From NCBI GenBank assembly GCA_900546995.1, contig URFF01000033.1, forward strand, positions 1-19,197: 19,197 nt of DNA, written 5' to 3'. The position numbers and the translations under genes are program-made. Shown piece by piece: positions 1 to 7,248 of the stretch. Source of the stretch: an uncultured Sutterella sp. GTDB lineage: Bacteria; Pseudomonadota; Gammaproteobacteria; Burkholderiales; Burkholderiaceae_F. The notes under the pieces were generated by a model. The model saw only the letters and a program-made list of their open reading frames with translations. It searched no databases and had not been told where the DNA came from. Position 1 is the stretch's first letter, and every line of letters starts with the position of its first letter.

Positions 1-152
1 TAAAAAAGAAGATTTCAGTTAGATCGAGCAAAATACCACATCCAAGAAGACACAAACATTAGTGGATTGTTTTAGACTCCTAGAAATAATAATAAAAAAG
101 TAGCACGGCGATTGCATGAACAAGGGTATGCGTATCTAGGGTAGGAAAGTAA

Positions 153-1208
153 TTAATCATTTTTTTCGATTATTTTCTTTGTAAGAGTAAGCAATTGATC
201 AACATGAGTCTGAATGGAAAGATCTTCAGTTATACAAGAGTATCCGATATTATGATCAAATGTGAGGGAGTTACTAATTGATTGTTCTAGCGAATTTTTG
301 TCATTGCGTATAAAACAAATTTTTGCATTATTTTTAATAACTTCATTACAGCCAATATTGTCTGTCAGTATAACCGGTGTGCCACAAAGAACGCTTTCAA
401 CACCCACAAGACCAAAAGGTTCGTAAGTAGACGCCAATATCGTAAAGTCGGATGCCCAATAATATTTTTGAACTTCTTTGGTAAAGCCAATAGAAATAAT
501 GTTTTTATATTCAGATCTTAAAGGCCTACCCACTACAATGAGTTTTACTGGTAATGAAGTTTTTTCAAAATAATCAATTAACAAAGGAAGTCCTTTCCTT
601 TGATGGCTGGACGAAACAAAAAGAAAAATAGTGTAGTCTTTCGGCAGGCCCAATACTTCCCGCAATGCGGCCTTTTCTTCTTTTATTTTGCTATAAAAAG
701 TACTTTGGTTGACTGGTGGGTAGATTACATGGATTCTTTCTTTTGAAACTTGATAATAGTCAATGAGTTCTTGCCTCATCAATTTTGAATGTGCGACAAC
801 ATATTGTGCGTTTTTAAAATATTTTTGCTCTAAATTAACAACTAATTTATCGGTAAAGCGATTACGTCTGATAGCAGTTATATAGCCTTTATGAGTTCCG
901 CCACAAACGGCTATATCAGAGGATAAGTTCCTGTTACATCCAATTAATACATCAATGTTTGCAATTCTTTTTTTTGTGGACAGCCATTTTGAATAGTAAT
1001 AATCCCTTATTTTACTAGGGCACCATCCACAGTTACAGACGTGCAGTTCTATATCAAGTAAGTCAATTAGGGCAGTGTCAACTTTTTTAGTGAACACAAC
1101 TGGTCTAATACCTCTTTTGTTCAATTCTTGTATTAAATCAAGAGCATAACGCTCCATGCCACCACCAAGAGATAGGGCATTACATGAAATCCCAAGTCTT
1201 TTCGTCAT
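153..1208 (-). CDS. Family 4 glycosyltransferase, probably LPS core
   Basis: A 351-residue GT-B fold glycosyltransferase that probably transfers a hexose from a nucleotide sugar to the LPS core at the cytoplasmic face of the inner membrane. The N-terminal acceptor half has the glycine-rich SLGGGMERYALDL motif (about residues 13-25), as in WaaG-type enzymes. The donor half has SSHQRKG (about 199-206), with the Arg/Lys that contact the sugar-nucleotide phosphates, and the family E-x7-E signature at Glu263 and Glu271 within EPFGLVGVE. The length is close to the usual 350-380. The start is the ATG at 1206-1208; no clear Shine-Dalgarno sequence precedes it. It is visibly A+T rich and lies downstream of the SIMPL gene on the same strand, separated by a long perfect hairpin. 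The GT4 family call is firm; the sugar and acceptor cannot be read from sequence. Confidence 0.88.
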   Translation of the reverse strand: MTKRLGISCNALSLGGGMERYALDLIQELNKRGIRPVVFTKKVDTALIDLLDIELHVCNCGWCPSKIRDYYYSKWLSTKKRIANIDVLIGCNRNLSSDIAVCGGTHKGYITAIRRNRFTDKLVVNLEQKYFKNAQYVVAHSKLMRQELIDYYQVSKERIHVIYPPVNQSTFYSKIKEEKAALREVLGLPKDYTIFLFVSSSHQRKGLPLLIDYFEKTSLPVKLIVVGRPLRSEYKNIISIGFTKEVQKYYWASDFTILASTYEPFGLVGVESVLCGTPVILTDNIGCNEVIKNNAKICFIRNDKNSLEQSISNSLTFDHNIGYSCITEDLSIQTHVDQLLTLTKKIIEKND

Positions 1209-1302
1209 AGTCGATTGAAAAATTCAGTGGTAAAGATCTTAATTGAGAACAAGTCGAGATGTAGATTAACAGAAAGAATGTTACACGTATTTTTTATAAT
1301 AA

Positions 1303-1334
1303 CGTCGAATGTTTTAACATTAAAACATTCGACG
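1303..1334 (-). terminator. Perfect 14-bp hairpin, likely terminator of the SIMPL gene
   Basis: Two perfectly complementary 14-base arms (1303-1316 and 1321-1334) flank a 4-base loop. Read on the minus strand, the stem closes with CGTCG/CGACG and is followed by TTATTAT, a loose U tract. It lies 31 bases past the stop of the SIMPL gene, so a rho-independent terminator on the minus strand is the simplest reading. The imperfect U tract makes this less certain than the other terminators in the window. Confidence 0.55.
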
Positions 1335-1365
1335 GAGATTGAATCTAGCAAATCGACTTATAAAT

Positions 1366-2112
1366 CTATTTTTGAATACTTACTTGTGCACTTACAGAGA
1401 AGTTTAAAGTGCTTGAACCCGACTCGAGCGACGGACTTGGAGCCGCAGCGTCGGCCGCGAGAGCTTTATTACTTACTCGCATTACTGCGTATTCTTGCCT
1501 TACAGGTAGTGTTCCGTGGAATCGAATATCTTTGATTTGAACATTTGCTGCAGTACAACCGACAGATTCTGCTACCCAAACGGCTTGTTGAGTCGCATCT
1601 GCAATAGCTGATCTAATTAGCTGCTGATTATATTGTGTGCGAGCCTCATCAGAAATACCAAAACTCAGATTATTCAACTGAAGGATTCCGCTTAATGTTT
1701 TAACAATATCAGGTACCACGGCTACATTATTTGTTTCAATGCTTAAACTTTGCGATGCTCTCCAAGCGATAATTTCAGGCGCTTTATTACCCTTAGCTTC
1801 AGAATAAACAGGATACGAGCTGACATTAACGGTTTGTAATTTTAGATTTGGAATTCCCTTGAGTTTGGCAGTAGCCTGATTCATAGATTCAATGGCTTTT
1901 GCCGTTGCTTGCTGAAGTGTCTTTTCCTGAGCAGATGCTGTCCAGTGAATATGAGCTTCGTCATTAGGAACTTCTAAATTTGCTGAGCCAGTAACGGCAA
2001 GTTCGATACCTTTATCGCTGATTTTTGCTCCATTCATCGAATCAGCGGCATAAGCCGATGTACCTGCAATGCCGATTACAATGGCAACTGTATATGCTGA
2101 TAATTTTTTCAT
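1366..2112 (-). CDS. SIMPL (DUF541) domain periplasmic protein
   Basis: A 248-residue exported protein of the SIMPL/DUF541 family (the YggE-like group), whose exact biochemical role is unsettled. The N terminus is a clear Sec signal peptide: two lysines, a hydrophobic stretch, then SAYA followed by AD, so cleavage is likely after residue 22. The mature part starts with the family-typical GIELAVTGSANLEVPNDEA and continues with the repeating amphipathic pattern of the domain (QSLSIETNNVAVVPDIVKTL; AVWVAESVGC). The start chosen is the ATG at 2110-2112, because AGGAG lies 7 bases before it and the signal peptide begins there; an in-frame ATG eight codons upstream has neither. It sits between two glycosyltransferase genes on the same strand but has its own terminator-like hairpin, so it is probably not functionally tied to LPS synthesis. 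Confidence 0.85.
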   Translation of the reverse strand: MKKLSAYTVAIVIGIAGTSAYAADSMNGAKISDKGIELAVTGSANLEVPNDEAHIHWTASAQEKTLQQATAKAIESMNQATAKLKGIPNLKLQTVNVSSYPVYSEAKGNKAPEIIAWRASQSLSIETNNVAVVPDIVKTLSGILQLNNLSFGISDEARTQYNQQLIRSAIADATQQAVWVAESVGCTAANVQIKDIRFHGTLPVRQEYAVMRVSNKALAADAAAPSPSLESGSSTLNFSVSAQVSIQK

Positions 2113-2197
2113 GCTCGAACTCCTAATAGATTGCAATTAACTTCATTGTATGAATGGATACCAAAGAATGTTGTAACGAGAATTTTTAAGCTGTGAC

Positions 2198-2225
2198 AAA
2201 AAGACCTCCTTTCAACAGGAGGTCT
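2198..2225 (-). terminator. Rho-independent terminator after the GT9 gene
   Basis: A 9-bp perfect stem (2202-2210 with 2217-2225) with a 6-base loop. On the minus strand it reads AGACCTCCT...AGGAGGTCT and runs straight into TTTTT. It begins 6 bases beyond the stop codon of the GT9 gene and separates it from the SIMPL gene downstream. Confidence 0.85.
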
Positions 2226-2231
2226 GAGATG

Positions 2232-3170
2232 TCAGCTTAAAATCTTTTGAAGTGTGTTAATGACTTTCTCTTGACTGGGCCAGCCGTTTTCGCTTCCCAG
2301 TACAGTAGCGTTTGGATTCCATGGCCCGGTTCGTTTGGGATCGGTAACGCCAACCAGAGTTAATTGTTTTGCTCCGACAGCTGCGGCTACATGACTTACA
2401 CCAGAGTCGTTTGCTATAACAATAGTAGCTTCCCTGCATAACGCTGCGTAAGTTCCTAAGTTAGTTGGCGGTAAATGGCGAGCATCAGGACAAGCGATTT
2501 TTGCATCTTCAATTTCATCGGGTGCAGGCATGACTATTGGTTCAATTCCCATCTCACGCAAGGGATTAACAACAGAATTGATGTGAACCCAATGTTTAAT
2601 TTTCCCATGGTGAACACCTCTAGCTATAGGGGCAATTAAGGCAAATTTTTCAGGAATATCAAATTTTTCCTTTAAATTTTTTGCACCGGCTGTATGCCGT
2701 GCAATTAGTTGCAAACCAAGCTCTTTACTAGGTTCGGTCCAGGCTGGTTCACCTCCCCAAGCGCGAATGGCGCCAAGAGCAACGGTAAAAAATCGAACAA
2801 CTTCATGAACATTTTTTTCAGGCTCATCGATCTTTTTGTCTAACAACAAATAGCGACCATCAGTTGCAAAACCTGCTGAACGTATTCCTGCCAATTTAAA
2901 TTGAAGGGCGGAACCAAAGGAGTTGGGGAAAAGTAGCCCTAATGGTTTATGTTGTTGCTCGGACAAATAATGTAAACGAGAAAGATCTTCGGTCACATGC
3001 CCTTCGATAGGATCAAATCGCCAACCCATCCCTAACATCAAGTCTTCGGCAAAGCGTTTACCAACTAAATAGGGCGTAAAGCCACTGGCATCTAATAAAC
3101 GTAAAGCGGGTAAAGTCATGCAGCAGTCGCCAACATGGTTGGGGAGTCGGCAAATGACAATGGGCTTCAT
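2232..3170 (-). CDS. Family 9 glycosyltransferase (ADP-heptose:LPS heptosyltransferase-like)
   Basis: A 312-residue GT9 enzyme resembling heptosyltransferases (WaaF/WaaC class), which add heptose from ADP-heptose to the inner LPS core in the cytoplasm. The N terminus has PNHVGDCCMTLPAL (residues 10-23), matching the WaaF-type (N/S)xVGDxxMxLPAL motif; Asp15 is the equivalent of the proposed catalytic base. The C-terminal nucleotide-binding half has IVIANDSGVSHVAAAVGA, the family NDSGxxH motif. The ATG at 3168-3170 has AAAGGA 8 bases upstream. The gene diverges from the GT2 gene at 3306 and ends at a strong terminator. At 312 residues it is shorter than the roughly 350 of E. coli WaaF. The family is secure, but the heptose donor and acceptor position are inferred. 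Confidence 0.87.
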   Translation of the reverse strand: MKPIVICRLPNHVGDCCMTLPALRLLDASGFTPYLVGKRFAEDLMLGMGWRFDPIEGHVTEDLSRLHYLSEQQHKPLGLLFPNSFGSALQFKLAGIRSAGFATDGRYLLLDKKIDEPEKNVHEVVRFFTVALGAIRAWGGEPAWTEPSKELGLQLIARHTAGAKNLKEKFDIPEKFALIAPIARGVHHGKIKHWVHINSVVNPLREMGIEPIVMPAPDEIEDAKIACPDARHLPPTNLGTYAALCREATIVIANDSGVSHVAAAVGAKQLTLVGVTDPKRTGPWNPNATVLGSENGWPSQEKVINTLQKILS

Positions 3171-3182
3171 AACACAATTCCT

Positions 3183-3211
3183 TTGACTGAAAGCATAAAC
3201 GCCTATATTGT
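3183..3211 (+). promoter_or_regulatory. Candidate sigma-70 promoter for the GT2 pair
   Basis: TTGACT (3183-3188, 5/6 of the -35 consensus) is followed by TATATT at 3204-3209 (5/6, 15-base spacer) or by TATTGT at 3206-3211 (4/6, 17-base spacer). It lies about 100 bases upstream of the GT2 start, in the gap between two divergent genes. On the other strand, the same bases (3207-3212) read TACAAT, a possible -10 for the GT9 gene, though its -35 is poor. Confidence 0.5.
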
Positions 3212-3305
3212 ACCTAAGAAGATTGGACCAATAAGGTTTCTAAATCGATTGTTGTTTTTAAGGTATCCTTTCTTTGATGAAATGGATAGCAAAGCGAGAT
3301 ATACA

Positions 3306-4067
3306 ATGCTGAGTGTTCTTATTTGCGCAAAAAATGAAGCGCACAATCTTAAAGATTGTGTAAGCAGCGTTTCATTTGCCGATGAAGTTGTCATCATTGA
3401 TGATTTTTCCGAAGATAATTCTGTTGATGTTGCCGAAAAACTAGGCTGCCGAGTGATCCAGCGAGCTATGAATGGTGACTGGTCTTCACAACGTAATTTT
3501 GGCATTGAACAGTGCAGCGAAAAATGGATTTTGGTTCTAGATGCAGATGAACGCGTCTCTACAGAGTTACAAAGTTCTATATTAGAGATTTTATCTAATG
3601 TTTCGGACAATCCAGAAACGTACCAGGTTCGTCGAGAGAACCGTTTTTTGCATAATAAGGCAACACATGGTGTTTTAAGATCTGACTGGGTTACAAGACT
3701 TTTTATGAAATCGACAGCTCATTATGAGGGATTGGTGCATGAGCGATTGGTTACTTCCCTTCCAATAAAGAGGATCACTAACGGAAATTTATTTCACTAC
3801 ACTTATCCTAATTGGTCTTTCTATTTTGCAAAATTTAATCGATACACAGACTTAATGGCCAAACAACAATTACAAAAAGGTAGGAGAGCAAATTTTTGGT
3901 TTGATATTGTATGTAAACCATGGTTTGCTTTTTTTAAAGTTTATATTTTACAAAGAGGCTTTTTAGATGGAAAAATGGGTTTCATTCTTTCAGTAAATCA
4001 TTTTTTTTATACTATGACCAAATATGTAAAGCTTTATTACCTAGAACGGAATAATGGGGATTTGTAA
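3306..4067 (+). CDS. Family 2 glycosyltransferase, WaaE/KdtX-like LPS core enzyme
   Basis: A 253-residue GT-A fold glycosyltransferase resembling the WaaE/LgtF/KdtX group, which adds a beta-linked glucose to inner-core heptose. The N terminus has LSVLICAKNEAHNL, then IIDDFSEDNS with the nucleotide-binding Asp pair at 32-33, and the metal-binding DxD at LDADE (Asp79, Asp81). The start chosen is the ATG at 3306, where the family's conserved N terminus begins. In-frame starts at 3282 and 3135 are possible, but the 3135 one would overlap the divergent GT9 gene and add residues with no family match. No strong ribosome-binding site is seen at any of them. The stop overlaps the next gene by one base (TAATG), implying translational coupling. 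The family is secure; the exact linkage is inferred. Confidence 0.85.
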   Translation: MLSVLICAKNEAHNLKDCVSSVSFADEVVIIDDFSEDNSVDVAEKLGCRVIQRAMNGDWSSQRNFGIEQCSEKWILVLDADERVSTELQSSILEILSNVSDNPETYQVRRENRFLHNKATHGVLRSDWVTRLFMKSTAHYEGLVHERLVTSLPIKRITNGNLFHYTYPNWSFYFAKFNRYTDLMAKQQLQKGRRANFWFDIVCKPWFAFFKVYILQRGFLDGKMGFILSVNHFFYTMTKYVKLYYLERNNGDL

Positions 4068-4897
4068 TGTTCTCAGTGATTGTAACAACCTATAACCGGC
4101 CAAAGACATTAGATAAAGTACTAGCTGCTTTACAACGCCAGAGTTATCAAAATTTCGAGATAGTGATTGCTGATGATGGCAGCGGAATTGAGACCAAAAG
4201 AGTAATTGAAGCATGGATGAAAAAAACAAAAATCCCTATTAAACATGCTTGGCAGGAAGACAAGGGGTTTAGGGCTAGTCAAAGTCGAAATAATGCAGTG
4301 AGGTTATCTCAGGGAGACTATTTGGTTTTTTTGGATGGCGATTGTTTACCTCGACGGAATTTTCTTTATCAGCATAAGCGGTTATCAGAATCTGGTTATG
4401 TTATCGCTGGGAATCGGTGTCTATTAAGTTCTTGGTTAACAGAACAAATTGTATTAGGAAAAGTAAATCCCATAGACTGGTCGATAATAGACTTCATTAA
4501 ATATCGTTTGCTTGGGGGGATTAATCGTTTGGATGCTTTTTTGACCTTACCTCCAAATATCAAATTTCGGTACAGCAAAGAAACACAATGGCAGAGACTT
4601 AGAAGTTGCAATATGGGACTGTTTCGTCAAGATTGTGAGAAGGTTAATGGGTTTGATGCATCTTTTGTTGGTTGGGGATTCGAAGATTCCGATTTTGCTG
4701 CCCGTTTAATCAACGCAGGAATAAAAATAAAGTTAGGCACCTTTGCGACAGCGGTTTTCCACTTATACCATAAAGAAACCGATGAGGTACGAAATGGACC
4801 TAACTGGGAAAGGCTTCAGTATGTATTAAAAAGTGGAGATATTTATCCGATTCAAGGTCTTTATCCTCTTGAAACAATGTCAAAATGTAACCTTTGA
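4067..4897 (+). CDS. Family 2 glycosyltransferase with galactosyltransferase-type C-terminal domain
   Basis: A 276-residue glycosyltransferase with a GT2 N-terminal domain (FSVIVTTYNRPKTL; Asp36-Asp37 in ADDGSG; DGD at 90-92). Its C-terminal segment, CNMGLFRQDCEKVNGFD...GWGFEDSDFAARL (residues 181-213), matches the Glyco_transf_7C module found in beta-galactosyl- and N-acetylgalactosaminyltransferases. The WGxEDxD-type motif there binds donor and metal. It shares the A of TAATG with the upstream GT2 gene, so the two proteins are probably made in similar amounts and act on the same glycan, most likely the outer LPS core. The sugar is unknown. The end of the gene overlaps a perfect TTGACA hexamer. 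Confidence 0.85.
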   Translation: MFSVIVTTYNRPKTLDKVLAALQRQSYQNFEIVIADDGSGIETKRVIEAWMKKTKIPIKHAWQEDKGFRASQSRNNAVRLSQGDYLVFLDGDCLPRRNFLYQHKRLSESGYVIAGNRCLLSSWLTEQIVLGKVNPIDWSIIDFIKYRLLGGINRLDAFLTLPPNIKFRYSKETQWQRLRSCNMGLFRQDCEKVNGFDASFVGWGFEDSDFAARLINAGIKIKLGTFATAVFHLYHKETDEVRNGPNWERLQYVLKSGDIYPIQGLYPLETMSKCNL

Positions 4898-4976
4898 CAA
4901 GTCTTTGACGTAATCAATGCAATAATTGGCGTTGTAGTGCCTAAGTTGGTTGTTTCTGCCTGAAATGGCGTAAAAT
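4894..4976 (+). promoter_or_regulatory. Candidate promoter region for psd-pssA
   Basis: The 116-base gap before psd offers two weak options. A perfect TTGACA at 4894-4899 overlaps the preceding stop codon, with TGCAAT (4/6) 18 bases later at 4918-4923. Closer to the gene, TAAAAT (5/6) lies at 4971-4976, but its -35 candidates (TTGGTT with 19 bases, TTGTTT with 15) have poor spacing. Some promoter is expected here, because the A+T-rich glycosyltransferase block gives way to the phospholipid genes. Confidence 0.38.
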
Positions 4977-5013
4977 TCGACGTTTATCAATTGTTTTACG
5001 GAGAACTGGAGAA

Positions 5014-5673
5014 GTGAATCCAAATTATCCTCACCCCATTTTTGCCCGTGAAGGGTGGCCTTATATTGGCGGCTCTTTCATTTTGGCTGTGCTGTGGACG
5101 TCTTTTGCGGACTTCGGTTTTATTGCCGCGGTGTTGTGGGTGCTCTTTTTACTGATTCTTCAATTTTTCCGCGATCCTCCTCGTGTTGTGCCGACAGCGC
5201 CTGACGCTGTACTTTCTCCGGCTGACGGTCAAGTGGTTAAGGTTGAGCAAACCAAAAATCCGTTTACTCAAGAAGACGCGATTTTGATTAGCGTATTTAT
5301 GAGCATTTTCAACGTGCACTGCCAACGTTCGCCTGTAGATGGAATCATTGAGGATGTTCAATACTATCCGGGTAAATTTCTCAGTGCCGATCTTGATAAA
5401 GCCAGCACCGAAAATGAACGCAATGCCATCGTTGCCCAATTAAAAGACGGGACTCGAGTGACCTTTGTTCAGGTTGCGGGTCTTGTGGCTCGTCGTATCC
5501 TTTGCTATGTGCAAAAGGGTGATGAGTTGAAGAAAGGACAACGCTACGGTTTTATCCGTTTCGGAAGCCGTCTGGATGTTTATTTGCCAACGGACGCTAC
5601 ACCTTGTGTCACCATCGGCGACAAGGTTTTGGGTACAGAAACCATTTTGGCCAAATTGGCCCCTAAAGCTTAA
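5014..5673 (+). CDS. psd: Phosphatidylserine decarboxylase proenzyme
   Basis: A 219-residue pyruvoyl-dependent enzyme that decarboxylates phosphatidylserine to phosphatidylethanolamine at the inner membrane. It is of the short type common in Betaproteobacteria, not the roughly 320-residue E. coli form. Residues 20-50 are a hydrophobic anchor. The Asp71 of SPADG and the His102 of NVHC match catalytic positions. Self-cleavage is expected between Gly184 and Ser185 in RFGSRLDVYLP, which turns the serine into the pyruvoyl group and splits the chain into beta and short alpha subunits. The start is GTG at 5014, with GGAGA about 9 bases upstream. It is followed after 21 bases by pssA, the preceding step of the pathway, so the pair is an operon. 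Confidence 0.95.
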   Translation: MNPNYPHPIFAREGWPYIGGSFILAVLWTSFADFGFIAAVLWVLFLLILQFFRDPPRVVPTAPDAVLSPADGQVVKVEQTKNPFTQEDAILISVFMSIFNVHCQRSPVDGIIEDVQYYPGKFLSADLDKASTENERNAIVAQLKDGTRVTFVQVAGLVARRILCYVQKGDELKKGQRYGFIRFGSRLDVYLPTDATPCVTIGDKVLGTETILAKLAPKA

Positions 5674-5694
5674 AACATAGAAAAGGAATTTTTT

Positions 5695-6498
5695 ATGCGT
5701 AAGATTCGTCGTTCACCTCGTGCGAACATTCGAGATCGAATTCAGGAAGCTCGTTCAAGAAGCATTTATTTGCTGCCGAACTCTTTTACCATGGCGAGCC
5801 TTTTCTCAGGCTTTTGGGGCGTTGCGCAAGCCATGTCCGGTCACTTTGGCGTGGCCGCCGGTGCGATTTTCCTTTCAATGCTTTTAGACGGCATGGACGG
5901 ACGTGTGGCCCGTTTGGTGCATGCGCAAAGCTCTTTTGGTGAGCAATTTGACTCGATTGCCGACATGACGGCGTTTGGTGTTTGCCCTGCATTGATCGCT
6001 TACGAGTTTGCCCTTAAAGATTTGGGAACATTCGGGTGGGCAGCTGCCTTTATTTATTGCGCCGGTGCCGCTGTGCGCTTGGCTCGTTTTAATACAAACA
6101 TTGGTGTGATTGATAAGGGCTTTTTCCAAGGGCTTGCAAGTCCTGCAGGTGCTGCGCTGGTGATGGGTTTTGTTTGGCTTGCTCAAGCGGGTCAATTGAC
6201 TGATTATTTGATGCAGAACGTCTCGTGGTGCCTTGCTATTATTTCCATTTATGCCGGTGTCACCATGGTTTCCAATGCACCGTTCTTTAGCGGTAAGAAC
6301 ATGGGATTTGTTCGTACCATTCCGTTCTGGGTGGTTTTATTAGGTGCCGTACTTATTATCTGTTTCTCTAGCGCACCGATTTTGTCAGCCTTTGTTCTCT
6401 TTTGCTGCTATGCAGTCAGCGGCTATATTTATCAGTTTTACTTGTGGTGCACAGGTCGTCCCAATCCTGTGAAACCTCAAAGAGTTCAAGCTGAATAA
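5695..6498 (+). CDS. pssA: CDP-diacylglycerol-serine O-phosphatidyltransferase
   Basis: A 267-residue integral membrane enzyme that makes phosphatidylserine from CDP-diacylglycerol and serine, the substrate for Psd encoded just upstream. It has the complete CDP-alcohol phosphatidyltransferase signature D-x2-DG-x2-AR-x8-G-x3-D-x3-D: Asp65, Asp68, Gly69, Ala72, Arg73, Gly82, Asp86 and Asp90. This is the membrane (class II) type, not the PLD-like E. coli enzyme. Several hydrophobic helices follow the motif, and the first 25 residues are strongly basic. The ATG follows AAAGGA at a good distance. A rho-independent terminator follows within 20 bases, closing the psd-pssA unit. Confidence 0.95.
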   Translation: MRKIRRSPRANIRDRIQEARSRSIYLLPNSFTMASLFSGFWGVAQAMSGHFGVAAGAIFLSMLLDGMDGRVARLVHAQSSFGEQFDSIADMTAFGVCPALIAYEFALKDLGTFGWAAAFIYCAGAAVRLARFNTNIGVIDKGFFQGLASPAGAALVMGFVWLAQAGQLTDYLMQNVSWCLAIISIYAGVTMVSNAPFFSGKNMGFVRTIPFWVVLLGAVLIICFSSAPILSAFVLFCCYAVSGYIYQFYLWCTGRPNPVKPQRVQAE

Positions 6499-6512
6499 CT
6501 GAAAGAACTATT

Positions 6513-6540
6513 TTGACAGGGATAGTACGAACAGTACTAT
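6513..6540 (+). promoter_or_regulatory. Candidate promoter embedded in the pssA terminator
   Basis: A perfect TTGACA (6513-6518) sits at the 5' foot of the terminator stem, and TACTAT (6535-6540, 4/6 of the -10 consensus) lies 16 bases later, inside its 3' arm. Transcription would start near 6547-6550, about 13 bases before the next ATG, with GAGGA (6550-6554) as ribosome-binding site. This would restart transcription of the FAH-rhodanese pair right after the upstream operon is terminated. Confidence 0.45.
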
Positions 6541-6549
6541 CCCTTTTTT
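6518..6549 (+). terminator. Rho-independent terminator of psd-pssA
   Basis: A perfect stem (6519-6528 with 6534-6543, plus an A-T pair at the base) with a 5-base loop, followed by six T residues (6544-6549). It begins 20 bases after the pssA stop codon. Confidence 0.9.
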
Positions 6550-6561
6550 GAGGATGAAACG

Positions 6562-7245
6562 ATGTCTTTTTTGTTTGCTCCACAACCCCAAGCGGTTTTG
6601 CCGATTGATGGATTAGTCAATACGTATTTCCCGATTCATCGTGTTTATGGGATCGCAAAAAACTACACGAACGAAAAAGTGTTACCCGAAGAAAAGCAGA
6701 GCCCTATTTTGTTTCAAAAACCAGCTGACGCAGTGGTTTACGCTCCTGAAGGGGAAACGTTACATTTAGCTTTTCCGATGGCAACCGAACTTCTTCAACA
6801 TGAGATTGAGTTAGTTGTCGCAATTGGTAAGGCGGGAAAAAATATTCCCGTTGAAGAAGCTATGCAGTATGTGTGGGGGTATGCGGTAGGTCTTGATCTG
6901 AATCGCAGAGATTTATTTGATGCAGGCAAACCGTGGGATGCGGTCAAGGGGTTTGATGAGTCTGCTCCCATGTCCGCATTAAAACCTGTCTCTAGAGTGC
7001 CTGATAATGAACCGATGGCATTGTGGCTTTATGTCAACAATGAAAAGTGTCAAGAAGGATCAACCAGCCAAATGATTTATTCTGTCGCGGAAATCATCAG
7101 TCATTTGTCTTCGTTGTATGAATTAAAACCCGGTGATCTCATCATGACCGGGACGCCAGCCGGTATCGGTACGATTAATCGGGGTGATATTCTTGAAGGC
7201 GGTGTGCAGGGCGTCGGCGTTTTAAAGGTCAAGTTTGGAGAGTAA
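6562..7245 (+). CDS. Fumarylacetoacetate hydrolase family protein
   Basis: A 227-residue member of the FAH family (YcgM/FAHD1-like), metal-dependent enzymes that hydrolyse or decarboxylate acylpyruvates and related 2-oxo acids in the cytoplasm. The core has RVYGIAKNYTNE, the metal ligands Glu81 and Glu83 in HEIEL and Asp112 in GLDLNRRD, then KGFDESAP and the C-terminal MTGTPAGIG loop. The length matches the bacterial acylpyruvase subgroup. The ATG at 6562 has GAGGA 7 bases upstream. A rhodanese gene begins 3 bases after the stop, so the two are co-translated. It is preceded by a terminator, so it needs read-through or its own promoter. The substrate is not known; acylpyruvase or oxaloacetate decarboxylase activity are options. 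Confidence 0.88.
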   Translation: MSFLFAPQPQAVLPIDGLVNTYFPIHRVYGIAKNYTNEKVLPEEKQSPILFQKPADAVVYAPEGETLHLAFPMATELLQHEIELVVAIGKAGKNIPVEEAMQYVWGYAVGLDLNRRDLFDAGKPWDAVKGFDESAPMSALKPVSRVPDNEPMALWLYVNNEKCQEGSTSQMIYSVAEIISHLSSLYELKPGDLIMTGTPAGIGTINRGDILEGGVQGVGVLKVKFGE

Positions 7246-7248
7246 GCG

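Noticed and set aside
1..144. A plus-strand reading frame ending KKVARRLHEQGYAYLG at a TAG at 142-144, possibly the tail of a gene entering from the left.
   Set aside because: The same frame has stops at 1-3 and 73-75, leaving only 22 codons without a start. It might be a decayed gene remnant, but nothing in the window supports this.
1215..1535. A plus-strand frame of 106 codons across the hairpin and the end of the SIMPL gene.
   Set aside because: It overlaps the well-supported SIMPL coding sequence on the other strand, has no ribosome-binding site and encodes no recognisable protein.
3135..3305. The 57-codon upstream extension of the GT2 gene at 3306.
   Set aside because: It would overlap the start of the divergent GT9 gene and run through the promoter candidate, and the added residues lie before the conserved family N terminus.
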